Below, piece after piece: positions 51,336 to 59,884 of a stretch of DNA of 64,000 nt. A model generated the notes under the pieces. That model had not been told where the DNA came from and made no database searches. It worked only from the letters and a program-made list of their open reading frames with translations. Position 1 is the stretch's first letter. Every line of letters begins with the position of its first letter. Made by a program: the position numbers and the translations under genes. The stretch comes from JANXVR01 sp034667405 (GTDB taxonomy: Bacteria > Actinomycetota > UBA4738 > HRBIN12): assembly GCA_034667405.1 (NCBI GenBank), contig JAXDJX010000024.1, positions 53,634-117,633 on the forward strand. Reading direction: 5' to 3'.

Positions 51336-52769
51336 ATGACCGAGTTGCTCGTGCTCGGCGGGGAACGGACCGCCGCGGCGACCGGGAAGACCGTTCCCGT
51401 CATCGAACCGGCCACCGGAGCTCCGATGGCCGAGGTCGCCGAAGCCGGATCCGAGGATGCCCGCCGCGCGGTGGACGTGGCCGCCGACGCGTTCGAGAAG
51501 GGGGCATGGCGGCGGATGAGTGCCCGAGAGCGCGGACGCATCCTCACGGCAGCGTCGCTCCTCATAAGAGAACACCAGGAAGAGCTCGCGCAGCTGGAGG
51601 CCCGCAATGGTGGCAAGCCCATCTCCTCCGCGCGCGCGGAGATCGACATCGTCTCCAACGTCTTCGAGTACTGGGGCGGCGCTGCGAACAAGATCTTCGG
51701 AGAGACGATCCCGATCCAGCCCTCCGGGATCGACCTCACGCTTCGCGAGCCGGTCGGCGTCTGTGTGCTGATCACGCCGTGGAACTTCCCAGCGGTGATC
51801 GCCAGCTGGAAGATGGCGCCCGCGCTGGCCTGCGGGAATACCGCCATCCTGAAGCCGGCTTCGCAGACACCGCTCACCGCGTTGGCGCTGGCCGACATCC
51901 TGGCCGATGCAGGACTTCCCCCGGGAACACTCTCAGTGCTCCCAGGCCCGGGTTCGACGACGGCTGCCGCGCTCATCGCCGATCCCCGTGTCTCGAAGAT
52001 CGGTTTCACCGGCTCGACCTCAGTGGGAACGCAGGTCATGCAGACCGCGGCCACGAACATCACGCGCGTGTCGCTGGAGTTGGGAGGCAAATCGGCGAAC
52101 GTCGTGTTCGCCGATGCGGATCTGGATGTCTGCGTCCCGAAGTCGTTGTGGTCGGTGTTCGACAATGCGGGGCAGGACTGCTGCGCGCGGTCCCGGATGT
52201 TGGTACAGCGGCCGGTCTACGACGCGTTCGTCGAACGGCTGGGCGCGGCGACGGCTGCCATCAACGTGGGCGATCCTCTGAAGGAGGACACCGAGATGGG
52301 CCCCCTCATCAGTGCCGCGCAGCGCCTGACATCGCAGGACTACCTGGAGATCGGGCTCGCCGAGGGAGCGCGTCACGTCACCGGCGGGGCAGTCCCTGAT
52401 GGCCCCGGGTTCTTCATGGAGCCGGCGATCCTCGCCGACGTCGACAACGACTGGCGCGTGGCACAGGAAGAGATCTTCGGACCGGTGGCCTGCGTCATCC
52501 CCTTCGAGACCGAAGAGGACGCGATACGCCTGGCGAACGATTCGCCCTACGGGCTCGCCGGTTCGATCTGGACACGCGACATGGGCCGTGCCATCCGGGT
52601 CGCCAAGGGCATACGGACCGGCAACATCAGCGTGAACAGCAGCAGCAGCGTGCACACGGAGGCGCCGTTCGGCGGTTTCAAGCAGAGTGGCATCGGACGC
52701 GAGATGGGCATGCACGCTGTGGGCCTCTACACCGAAGTGAAGAACATCTATCTCAGTGACGAGGCCTGA
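51336..52769 (+). CDS. Aldehyde dehydrogenase
   Basis: A 477-residue NAD(P)-dependent aldehyde dehydrogenase. It has TPWNFPAVIASWKMAPAL, FTGSTSVG, the catalytic glutamate in LELGGKSA (about 248) and the nucleophile in NAGQDCCARS (about 282). It ends in EAPFGGFKQSGIGREMG. It resembles betaine-aldehyde or aminoaldehyde dehydrogenases, which would suit amine breakdown with the minus-strand cluster, though it is transcribed divergently. The ATG at 51336 is preceded by GAAAGGGTGGGG. The longer open frame upstream overlaps the CDF-like gene. Its TGA is in frame with the small reading frame that follows. Confidence 0.93.
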   Translation: MTELLVLGGERTAAATGKTVPVIEPATGAPMAEVAEAGSEDARRAVDVAADAFEKGAWRRMSARERGRILTAASLLIREHQEELAQLEARNGGKPISSARAEIDIVSNVFEYWGGAANKIFGETIPIQPSGIDLTLREPVGVCVLITPWNFPAVIASWKMAPALACGNTAILKPASQTPLTALALADILADAGLPPGTLSVLPGPGSTTAAALIADPRVSKIGFTGSTSVGTQVMQTAATNITRVSLELGGKSANVVFADADLDVCVPKSLWSVFDNAGQDCCARSRMLVQRPVYDAFVERLGAATAAINVGDPLKEDTEMGPLISAAQRLTSQDYLEIGLAEGARHVTGGAVPDGPGFFMEPAILADVDNDWRVAQEEIFGPVACVIPFETEEDAIRLANDSPYGLAGSIWTRDMGRAIRVAKGIRTGNISVNSSSSVHTEAPFGGFKQSGIGREMGMHAVGLYTEVKNIYLSDEA

Positions 52770-52772
52770 GGC

Positions 52773-52919
52773 ATGACGTCTTCGATGGAGCGTCCGCCCG
52801 ACACGCGTCGTGACTGGAGCGCAGGTGAGCTCGACGCCCTCCGTGTTGCCGCGGGCATGCTTGCCGCAGCCATCGGACGCCAGCAGGCGAAGGCGAACCT
52901 GCGCGAGCGGGAGTCTTGA
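52773..52919 (+). pseudogene. 48-codon frame resembling the last helix of a GAF domain
   Basis: A short frame encoding 48 residues. Its middle (WSAGELDALRVAAGMLAAAI, then GRQQAKANLRE) closely resembles the final helix and exit coil of GAF sensor domains. The rest of such a protein is absent, so it is probably the remnant of a deleted GAF-domain gene. Alternatively it is a free peptide. It starts 3 bases after the aldehyde dehydrogenase stop and in the same frame, so UGA readthrough would join the two. No clear Shine-Dalgarno of its own is seen beyond GAGG. Confidence 0.5.
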
Positions 52920-52945
52920 GCGGGTCCCCAGGTTCGCTCCCTCGG

Positions 52946-52951
52946 TAGACT
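52946..52951 (+). promoter_or_regulatory. -10 box of greA
   Basis: TAGACT ending 6 bases before the ATG at 52958. Leaderless geometry. It probably drives the greA to zwf run. Confidence 0.5.
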
Positions 52952-52957
52952 TCCCTC

Positions 52958-53497
52958 ATGCCTGAAGTCCCCGAAGAACTCCGCACCCGTCAGCCGCGTC
53001 CGGCGGGCCAGAAGCCCACCGCGAACCTCACCGTCGAGGCCTACCTTCGGCTCAAGGCCGACGTTGAGGAGCTGGAGACAGATGGTCGTCAGCGAGTTGC
53101 GGAGCGCCTCCTGGCTGCCCGTGAGCTGGGGGATCTGAAGGAGAACGGCGAATACGACGCCGCCAAGAACGACCAGGGACTGATGGAGTCGAAGATCCGG
53201 AAGATCCGCGCGATGCTCCGCGATCCCGAGATCGTCGAAGCCCCGGTCCACGCGAACGAGGTCGGCCCAGGGATGCTCGTGACCGTCCGACCGCTCGACG
53301 AGGACGAGCCGGAGGACGAGACGTACCTCCTTGCCGAGCACGCCGAGGAGCGCGCGAAGGGCGCCAGGACGGTCACCACCACGTCGCCGCTCGGCTCCGC
53401 CCTCATGGGGGCTTCGGTCGACAGCGAGGTCCTCTACGAGGCGCCGGGCGGCAATTTCCGTTACCTCGTCGTGGGTTTCGAACCGCACACCGGGTAG
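52958..53497 (+). CDS. greA: Transcription elongation factor GreA
   Basis: A 179-residue Gre factor that enters the RNA polymerase secondary channel and stimulates cleavage of backtracked RNA. The N-terminal coiled coil has the acidic tip region ARELGDLKENGEYDAAKNDQG, and the C-terminal FKBP-like domain ends with the VTTTSPLGSALMG strand. It is somewhat longer than Escherichia coli GreA because of an N-terminal extension and an acidic insert (LDEDEPEDETY). The next gene starts 10 bases after the stop. Confidence 0.92.
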   Translation: MPEVPEELRTRQPRPAGQKPTANLTVEAYLRLKADVEELETDGRQRVAERLLAARELGDLKENGEYDAAKNDQGLMESKIRKIRAMLRDPEIVEAPVHANEVGPGMLVTVRPLDEDEPEDETYLLAEHAEERAKGARTVTTTSPLGSALMGASVDSEVLYEAPGGNFRYLVVGFEPHTG

Positions 53498-53507
53498 CCC
53501 GTTGCCG

Positions 53508-54167
53508 ATGGCCAAGGCACGGGACCTCCGCGAGCGCGAAGCTCCGAAGGTTCGCGACCTGCCGGCCCCGCGCAAGAGTCAGGGTGCGGCCGGCGGCCTG
53601 ATGCGCCAGGTGTTCAAGTGGCCCTTCCGCGCCGCGCTCGCCTTCCTCTTGTGGACGGGGATCCGTCCGTGGCAGCTGACGCTCCTATCGTTGATCCTCA
53701 ACGTCATGGTGGGAGGGTTCATCCTCGCCGGACGGTGGGGCGTTGCGGGTGTTCTTCTCACGGTGGCCGGACTCTGCGACGTCTTCGATGGTTCGGTTGC
53801 CCGACATCGCGGGCAGGTTCGGCGTTCGGGTGCATTCATGGACTCGGTGACCGATCGCGTGTGCGACATGATCCTGTTCTCTTCGCTGTTCTGGCTGATG
53901 GCCGCTCGTCACGAGCCGGTAGCAGCGGGTTTGGCACTGGTCACGCTGGTGGTCAGCCTGTCGGTCAGTCAGGTTCGGGCCGAAGCCGAAGCCGTCGGTC
54001 TTACCCTCACCGAAGGGTTCTTCCAGCGACTCGAACGGTTCCTGGCGCTCATGATCGGCCTGTTGATCCCTCACACGATGTTCACCGTGCTGGTAGTGCT
54101 TACCCTGCTCGGTTCGCTCACGCTGCTGCAGCGCAGCTTCCTGGCGCTGCGGGGCACGACACTCTAG
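53508..54167 (+). CDS. CDP-alcohol phosphatidyltransferase
   Basis: A 219-residue membrane enzyme. The full family motif is present: D91, D94-G95, A98-R99, G108, D112 and D116 (DGx2ARx8Gx3Dx3D). There are about five to six membrane helices. It transfers a CDP-linked lipid head group, for example to make phosphatidylinositol phosphate, phosphatidylglycerophosphate or archaetidyl-type products. The acceptor is not decided by the motif. It sits between greA and the Rieske-like gene. Confidence 0.9.
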   Translation: MAKARDLREREAPKVRDLPAPRKSQGAAGGLMRQVFKWPFRAALAFLLWTGIRPWQLTLLSLILNVMVGGFILAGRWGVAGVLLTVAGLCDVFDGSVARHRGQVRRSGAFMDSVTDRVCDMILFSSLFWLMAARHEPVAAGLALVTLVVSLSVSQVRAEAEAVGLTLTEGFFQRLERFLALMIGLLIPHTMFTVLVVLTLLGSLTLLQRSFLALRGTTL

Positions 54168-54175
54168 GAGGCGGG

Positions 54176-54502
54176 TTGGACTTCATCCGCGTGGGAGCGG
54201 TCGCCGAGATCCCCGACGGCGAACTCCGTGGGTACGACCTTCCCACCGGCCGGGTGGCGGTGGCGCATGTGGATCATCGCCTCCACGCCGTAGGGGATAC
54301 GTGCACCGCCGACGGCGGTTCCCTGAGCGAGGGAGTCCTTCGGCTCGAGCGAGAGCCCGCGGTCGAATGCGCGTGCGGGAACTGGTTCGATCTGGAGGCG
54401 GGCGAACCCGGCAACGCGGACAGCGATCCTGTTCCGACGTTCGCCGTTCGAGAGATCGATGGGTGGATCGAAGTGGCGGCGTTCCCGGGGGTTCGATCAT
54501 GA
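54176..54502 (+). CDS. Rieske-like ferredoxin fold with non-canonical ligands
   Basis: A 108-residue protein with the layout of small Rieske ferredoxins: a strand VAVAHVDHRLHAVGDTC, then a GG-L-x2-G turn, and a second box ending NWFDLEAG. Normal Rieske boxes are CxH and CxxH. Here they read C43-T-A45 and C65-A-C67, so neither ligand histidine is present. It may bind a different cluster or none. The TTG start at 54176 is supported by a perfect AGGAGG 4 bases upstream, and the stop overlaps the zwf start (ATGA). Confidence 0.7.
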   Translation: MDFIRVGAVAEIPDGELRGYDLPTGRVAVAHVDHRLHAVGDTCTADGGSLSEGVLRLEREPAVECACGNWFDLEAGEPGNADSDPVPTFAVREIDGWIEVAAFPGVRS

Positions 54503-55944
54503 CTCCGCGACGAGTACGCACCAGCGCCCCCCCGCAGGCGATCGTCATCTTCGGTGCGTCCGGCGACCTCACCCGGCGGAAGTTGCTGCCCGCCTTCTAC
54601 CACCTCTACCTGGAGGGATTGCTTCCGGAACGGTTCGCGATCGTGGGCTACGCGCGAACAGAGTTCACGGATGAAGAGTTCAGAGCGCATGCCCTCGCCT
54701 CCGTCCGCGAGTTCGGCAAGCATGTTCCCGAGGGGCAGGTCTGGAGCGACTTCGCCGGGCACCTGCGCTACGTGTCAGGAGAGTTCACCGATCCGGGCGC
54801 GATGGACAAGGTGGCCGCCGATCTGGAGGAGATCGACCGCACCCACGGTACCCAGGGGAACCGCTTCTTCTACGCGGCTACACCATCGAGTGTCTACGCG
54901 GATGTCGTCGAGTGCATCGGTGATGCCGGGATGGCCGAGGGCTCCAAGATCATCATCGAGAAGCCGTTCGGGCACGACCTGGTGACCGCTCGGGAGCTCA
55001 ACGCCTGTCTGCACCAGGTGTTCGACGAGTCCCAGATCTTCCGCATCGATCATTACCTGGGGAAAGAGACCGTGCAGAACATCCTTGCGTTCCGGTTCGC
55101 CAACGGGATGTTCGAACCCATCTGGAACCGCAGGTATATCGAACACGTGCAGGTCACGGTGGCTGAGCAGATCGGTATCGAGGGACGAGGCGCCTTTTAC
55201 GAGCAAACGGGTGCCATCCGCGACATGGTGAGCACCCACCTCTTCCAGATGATGACGTTCCTTGCCATGGAACCACCCGTCTCCTTCGAACCGGACCGGC
55301 TCCGCGACGAGACGGTGAAGGTTCTGCGCGCCGCACAGCCCATCGATCCCGCCGACGTGGTCCTGGGGCAATACGAGGATTACCGGGCGGAAGAAGGGGT
55401 GGCCCCTGATTCGAACGTCGAGACGTTCGTGGCGCTCAAACTGGAATTGGACAACTGGCGCTGGGCCGACGTGCCGTTCTACCTTCGCACGGGGAAGGGG
55501 CTCGCACAGAAGGTGACCGAGATCACCCTGAAGTTCCGCCGAGTGCCCTTCAACATCTTCCGCGAGACGGACGTCGCGTCGATCCCCCGAGACCACCTCA
55601 CCATCCGCGTCCAGCCGAACGAGGGGATCACGCTGGCGGTCAACGCGAAGAAACCAGGCCCAGGGTTGAAACTCGGCCGCGTGACCATGGATTTCGATTA
55701 CGAGAAGGAATTCACCAGCGAGATCGTCGACGCCTACGAGTTGCTCTTGCTGGGTGCGATGGAAGGCGACCACACGCTGTTCATCCGCCAGGACGGCGTG
55801 GAGCGGGCGTGGGAGCTGCTCGAACCGGTGTTGAAGGACCAGCCCTCCGTGCATCGATACGAGCGCGGGTCGTGGGGTCCTACGGAGTCGGCCACGCTCC
55901 TCGGATCTCGCAAGTGGCACATCTCCACCGAAGATCACCCTTGA
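54499..55944 (+). CDS. zwf: Glucose-6-phosphate 1-dehydrogenase
   Basis: A 481-residue enzyme that oxidises glucose 6-phosphate with NADP or NAD in the oxidative pentose phosphate pathway. The nucleotide loop is FGASGDLTRRKLLPA (18-32), and the substrate-binding active site is RIDHYLGKE (about 181-189). Length and C-terminal domain are as in the family. Translation is coupled to the Rieske-like gene by an ATGA overlap, an uncommon partner. No gnd, pgl or opcA is in the window. Confidence 0.95.
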   Translation: MTPRRVRTSAPPQAIVIFGASGDLTRRKLLPAFYHLYLEGLLPERFAIVGYARTEFTDEEFRAHALASVREFGKHVPEGQVWSDFAGHLRYVSGEFTDPGAMDKVAADLEEIDRTHGTQGNRFFYAATPSSVYADVVECIGDAGMAEGSKIIIEKPFGHDLVTARELNACLHQVFDESQIFRIDHYLGKETVQNILAFRFANGMFEPIWNRRYIEHVQVTVAEQIGIEGRGAFYEQTGAIRDMVSTHLFQMMTFLAMEPPVSFEPDRLRDETVKVLRAAQPIDPADVVLGQYEDYRAEEGVAPDSNVETFVALKLELDNWRWADVPFYLRTGKGLAQKVTEITLKFRRVPFNIFRETDVASIPRDHLTIRVQPNEGITLAVNAKKPGPGLKLGRVTMDFDYEKEFTSEIVDAYELLLLGAMEGDHTLFIRQDGVERAWELLEPVLKDQPSVHRYERGSWGPTESATLLGSRKWHISTEDHP

Positions 55945-56023
55945 TCAGGGACCTCCGTTGGGAGGCGTGCGCATCGCTCAGACGGGGTAGGCTCGCATCT
56001 CACCAGTCCCAGGAGGATCAGTT

Positions 56024-57406
56024 ATGACCGAGCAGCCGACCCGGTTCGATCTCTCACCCGATGAGATCCCGTCCGCCTGGTTCAACCTGATCCCCGACAT
56101 GGTTGGGGCGGGGATGCAGCCGCTCCCCCCGCTGAACCCTCAGACGAAGCAACCGATCGGCCCGCCGGATCTGCTTCCGCTCTTCCCGGAGGCCCTGATC
56201 ATGCAGGAGGTGTCGACGGACCAGTGGATCGACATCCCGGGACCGGTGATCGATATCTATCGTTTGTGGAGGCCCGCGCCGCTGTTCCGGGCGACGCGTC
56301 TGGAACAGGCGCTGCAGACGCCAGCCCACATCTACTTCAAGTACGAGGGCGTGAGTCCGGCCGGCTCCCATAAGCCGAACACCGCTGTGCCGCAGGCCTA
56401 CTACAACAAGGAAGCTGGCATGCGCCGCATCGCCACCGAGACTGGCGCCGGGCAGTGGGGCTCGTCCATGGCGATGGCGTGCAGCATGTTCGGGCTGGAA
56501 TGCGATGTCTACATGGTGAAGGCGTCGTACGACCAGAAGCCGTATCGCCGTTTCTTCATCGAGACGTTCGGCGGGACCGTTGTCGCCTCACCCAGCCAGA
56601 AGACCAACTCTGGACGAGGGATCTTGGCGGAGCACCCAGATTCGACGGGTTCACTGGGCATCGCGATCAGCGAGGCGGTCGAGGATGCTGCGACGCACGA
56701 CGACACGAACTACGCCTTGGGGAGCGTGCTGGGACATGTGCTCCTGCATCAGAGCGTCATCGGCCTGGAGGCGCAGAAACAGATGGCGATGGCGGGCGAA
56801 GAGCCCGATGTCGTCATCGGCTGTGTCGGAGGCGGCTCGAACTTCGCGGGTATCGCCTATCCCTTCATGGCAGAGCGACTTCGCGGGAACAAGAGCACGC
56901 GGTTCTTGGCGACGGAGCCCGCCGCGTGTCCGACCCTGACGAAGGGCGTGTTCGCCTATGACTACGGCGACACCGCGATGATCGCGCCCATCGTGCCGAT
57001 GTATACCCTGGGTCACGGGTTCGTTCCCGCTCCCGTGCATGCGGGCGGGCTCCGGTATCACGGTGATGCGCCGTCGCTGTCGCTGCTGGTGAAGGAAGGC
57101 CACATGGAGGCGAAGGCCTATACACAGAACAGTGTCTTCCAAGCGGCGATCCAGTTCGCGAAGACGCAGGGGATCATCCCGGCTCCGGAGGCGAGTCACG
57201 CCATCCGCGGCGCGATCGATGAGGCGATCGAAGCCCGCGAGGCCGGCGAGGCGCGGGTGATCTTGTTCAACCTTTCCGGCCACGGCAACTTCGACATGTC
57301 GGCATACGACGACTACCTCAACGGTCGTCTGCCCGAGGTGGAGTTCGACCCGCAGGAAGAGGCGAGCGCGCTGGAGGCCCTTCCGGAGGTGTCCATCAAG
57401 GTCTAA
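56024..57406 (+). CDS. trpB2: Tryptophan synthase beta chain, TrpB2 type
   Basis: A 460-residue PLP enzyme of the TrpB2 (longer, alpha-independent) group. PLP lysine is K117 in AGSHKPNTA, followed by GAGQWGSSMAMA, GCVGGGSNF (phosphate loop) and an N-terminal extension typical of TrpB2. It makes tryptophan from indole and serine. No trpA is near, so a role in indole salvage is likely. A TAGGCT box at 55988-55993 and a Shine-Dalgarno AGGAGG precede the ATG. The stop lies in a hairpin shared with the convergent SGNH gene. Confidence 0.92.
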   Translation: MTEQPTRFDLSPDEIPSAWFNLIPDMVGAGMQPLPPLNPQTKQPIGPPDLLPLFPEALIMQEVSTDQWIDIPGPVIDIYRLWRPAPLFRATRLEQALQTPAHIYFKYEGVSPAGSHKPNTAVPQAYYNKEAGMRRIATETGAGQWGSSMAMACSMFGLECDVYMVKASYDQKPYRRFFIETFGGTVVASPSQKTNSGRGILAEHPDSTGSLGIAISEAVEDAATHDDTNYALGSVLGHVLLHQSVIGLEAQKQMAMAGEEPDVVIGCVGGGSNFAGIAYPFMAERLRGNKSTRFLATEPAACPTLTKGVFAYDYGDTAMIAPIVPMYTLGHGFVPAPVHAGGLRYHGDAPSLSLLVKEGHMEAKAYTQNSVFQAAIQFAKTQGIIPAPEASHAIRGAIDEAIEAREAGEARVILFNLSGHGNFDMSAYDDYLNGRLPEVEFDPQEEASALEALPEVSIKV

Positions 57407-58410
57407 CCCTCGGCGAGGGTTACTGGCGAGAGTCCCAGATCGGTGATGGCCAGCTCAGCAACCTCCTGCGCCACCAGCTGGTAGCCCAAGCCGTTGAAAT
57501 GGATGCCGTCGGCCTCGCGGATGACGTCGAGGTGCCCATTGGCTTCACGGTGATACGCGGTGTACGCCCCGTTCGGCGTTGCGAACAAATTCCAGGTGTC
57601 GAGGTAGACCGTGTTCGGCACCACATCGGGCAACTCCTGGAAGATCTCGTTCTGTCGCTGGAGGAGACCGCGTCGTCCGCTGTCGCGAACGATCGGCAGA
57701 CCCACCCAGATGAGCCTGGCTCCGCCCGACGTGGCCACCTCGGCGAGATCCTGCACTCGCGCGGCGTACCCCTGCCGCCAGATGGGAGTGCCGATCGGCG
57801 TCTCCAGCCGACCTTCCGCGTTCACGAGCGACTGCGCGTCGTTCTCACCCAGCATCACGACGACCAGGTCGGGCTGGTAGGACTCGACGAGCGCCTCCAT
57901 GGACGCCGGCCAATCGAAGTAGTCGGGCCGGGCGAGGCCCGTCGAGATCCGCCCTTGGTCCGACACTCGGACAAGGGAGGGCTGGAAGACGCGCTCCATG
58001 TACACGCCCAGGCCACCTGCCAGAGAATCTCCCACCACGACTACGCGCAGCCGGTTCCCTGGGGTGGGCGTCCGGATGGGCCCCCTCGCGTCGGGCGTCG
58101 GACTGTTCGCGACATCCCTCGTCACCGTGGGGAGGTCCAGGGCGCCGCCCGGAGCGGTGTCCGCGTCCTTGCCCAGCGCGGCACGAACGGCGTCGGTTGC
58201 TCGGGTGATCTGCAGGACATCGTTGATGGCGGTGAGCGGCGTAAGGCCGGCGATCGAGAGCGTTCGGCGAAGGCCGGGCGTGGAGGCATCCGCCTGCCGC
58301 TTCATCGTCGGTGCATAGAGGAAGGTCCACGTGAGGAGGCAGACCAGGATGACCACAAGGGCCCGTCCTGCGGGCATGCTCTTTGACGTGTCGCTTCGTT
58401 GGTCGGTCAT
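57403..58410 (-). CDS. SGNH/GDSL-type hydrolase, membrane-anchored
   Basis: A 335-residue protein with an N-terminal signal anchor (about 16-33), a Pro-rich linker and an SGNH domain. Block I is VVVGDSLAGG (nucleophile S129), block III is GENDAQ, and block V is DGIHFNGLGY with the catalytic Asp and His. The active site would face outside the membrane. It follows the MBOAT gene with only two bases between stop and start. MBOAT plus extracytoplasmic SGNH is the standard pair for O-acetylating wall or exopolysaccharide. A longer frame continuing over the MBOAT gene is a shadow. Confidence 0.88.
   Translation of the reverse strand: MTDQRSDTSKSMPAGRALVVILVCLLTWTFLYAPTMKRQADASTPGLRRTLSIAGLTPLTAINDVLQITRATDAVRAALGKDADTAPGGALDLPTVTRDVANSPTPDARGPIRTPTPGNRLRVVVVGDSLAGGLGVYMERVFQPSLVRVSDQGRISTGLARPDYFDWPASMEALVESYQPDLVVVMLGENDAQSLVNAEGRLETPIGTPIWRQGYAARVQDLAEVATSGGARLIWVGLPIVRDSGRRGLLQRQNEIFQELPDVVPNTVYLDTWNLFATPNGAYTAYHREANGHLDVIREADGIHFNGLGYQLVAQEVAELAITDLGLSPVTLAEG
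57404..57422. terminator. Hairpin across the trpB2 and SGNH stops
   Basis: TAACCCTC-GGC-GAGGGTTA is a perfect 8-bp stem with a 3-base loop. The left arm begins with the trpB2 TAA, and the minus-strand stop lies at the same edge. It is probably a bidirectional terminator. Confidence 0.55.
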
Positions 58411-58412
58411 GG

Positions 58413-59828
58413 TCAGAACCTGAAGTAGATGAACGGAGGCACGCCCTGCGGGCCCAACGTCGTGATGAAAAACAGCACCGCCGAGAACACGAGTCCCATC
58501 GGTACCGGTTGCAGCGCCGCCAGTCGTTCGCGGATCCGGGAGCCGACCTCCGGTGGAGAGAACTGCATCCCCAGCGAGAGGGCGATGGTACCCACCAATA
58601 TCGGACTCACCAGGACGGTGGGCGTGGTCCAACCCGCCAGGAACCGTCCGAGCATCGCGAACGCCGTACCCAGCGAATCGGCTCGGAAGAACACCCACCC
58701 CAAGCACACGAACGCGAATGTCGCGATGCGCTGACCCCACACCACGGCGCCCGTCTGCGCCCGTGTGTCGGGTCGGTGTGTGCGCCGCCAACGGCCGGCG
58801 ACCAATCCGCCCCCGTGCAGCGCCCCCCAGAACACGAAGGTCCATCCGGCGCCGTGCCATAGGCCGCCTAGGACCATGGTCAGCATGATGTTGATCGCGG
58901 TTCGCCGTCGTCCTCGCTGATTCCCACCCAAGGGGATGTACACGTAATCGCGCAGCCATCGGCTGAGCGTCATGTGCCACCGGCGCCAGAACTCCTGAAG
59001 GGTGAGGGCGCTGTAGGGCCGGTCGAAGTTCCTCGGGAACTCGAACCCAAGGAGCTTCGCCACGCCGATCGCGATGTCGGTGTATCCGCTGAAATCGCTG
59101 TAGATGACCATCGCGTAGCCGACAACGGCGAAGAATGCCTCCATGGCGGAATGCCGCGCCGGATCCCCGAACACCGGGTTCACGATGGTGTCGGCCACGT
59201 AGCTGGAGATGACCACCTTCTTGAAGAGGCCTCCCAGGATCAGCCACGCCGCCCCGACCACGTCTACGTGTCGCTGGTCGCGTCGAACATCGAGTTGCGG
59301 GATCAGTTCGTTGGGACGAACGATGGGACCGGCCACTAGGTGCGGGAAGAAGGAGAGGTACAGGAACGTATCGACGGCCGCTGCCACCGGAGCATCTCCC
59401 CGCGCGACGTCCACCACGTAAGTCACGGCCATGAACGTGAAGAACGAGACGCCCACCGGCAGAACCACGTCGGAGAGGGGAAGGCCTACATGCAGGCCGA
59501 GTCCTTGGAATGCGTTCGTCAGATTGATGGAGAAGAAGCCGTAGTACTTGAAGTAGGCGAGTGGCACAAGCAGCAGCGCAACCGAAGCGATGGTCACCGC
59601 TCGGCGCCGTTTCGCATCCGTTTGCCGAGCCACCAGGGTGGCGCCGATCTGGGCCAGCAGGCTCACGGCGGCCAGCAGCAGCACGAACCTCCAGTCCCAC
59701 CAGGAATAGAAGACGTAGCTGGCGCCGATCATGAAGAGCTTCCAGGCCATGGGCCGGTGGTTCAGCACCCAGTGCCCCACGAACACCAGGCAGAAGAAGA
59801 AGGCGAAGTCCGTGGTGGGAAAGAGCAT
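58413..59828 (-). CDS. MBOAT-family O-acyltransferase (AlgI-like)
   Basis: A 471-residue integral membrane acyltransferase with about eleven helices. Conserved MBOAT parts are VGVSFFTFMAVTYVVDV, FFPHLVAGPIVR, DFSGYTDIAIG, FWRRWHMTLSRWLRDYVYIPLGG (H285) and the catalytic histidine H325 in GGLWHGAGW. It moves acyl groups, usually acetyl, across the membrane for use by the SGNH partner downstream. No polysaccharide synthesis genes are next to it, so the target polymer is unknown. Confidence 0.92.
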   Translation of the reverse strand: MLFPTTDFAFFFCLVFVGHWVLNHRPMAWKLFMIGASYVFYSWWDWRFVLLLAAVSLLAQIGATLVARQTDAKRRRAVTIASVALLLVPLAYFKYYGFFSINLTNAFQGLGLHVGLPLSDVVLPVGVSFFTFMAVTYVVDVARGDAPVAAAVDTFLYLSFFPHLVAGPIVRPNELIPQLDVRRDQRHVDVVGAAWLILGGLFKKVVISSYVADTIVNPVFGDPARHSAMEAFFAVVGYAMVIYSDFSGYTDIAIGVAKLLGFEFPRNFDRPYSALTLQEFWRRWHMTLSRWLRDYVYIPLGGNQRGRRRTAINIMLTMVLGGLWHGAGWTFVFWGALHGGGLVAGRWRRTHRPDTRAQTGAVVWGQRIATFAFVCLGWVFFRADSLGTAFAMLGRFLAGWTTPTVLVSPILVGTIALSLGMQFSPPEVGSRIRERLAALQPVPMGLVFSAVLFFITTLGPQGVPPFIYFRF

Positions 59829-59884
59829 CTGCGAACGGAATCTACGGCATGCCGCCGACGTGCGTAGCCGAGGACGCGGGTGGA

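Noticed and set aside
52767..52769. UGA of the aldehyde dehydrogenase as a selenocysteine codon
   Set aside because: The dehydrogenase already has its full family length and C-terminus, and the downstream frame looks like a GAF remnant; kept only as something to test.
58413..59700. N-terminal extension of the SGNH protein to 765 residues
   Set aside because: The added part is another frame of the MBOAT gene and is Arg/Gly-rich; the SGNH ATG directly after the MBOAT stop explains the gene better.
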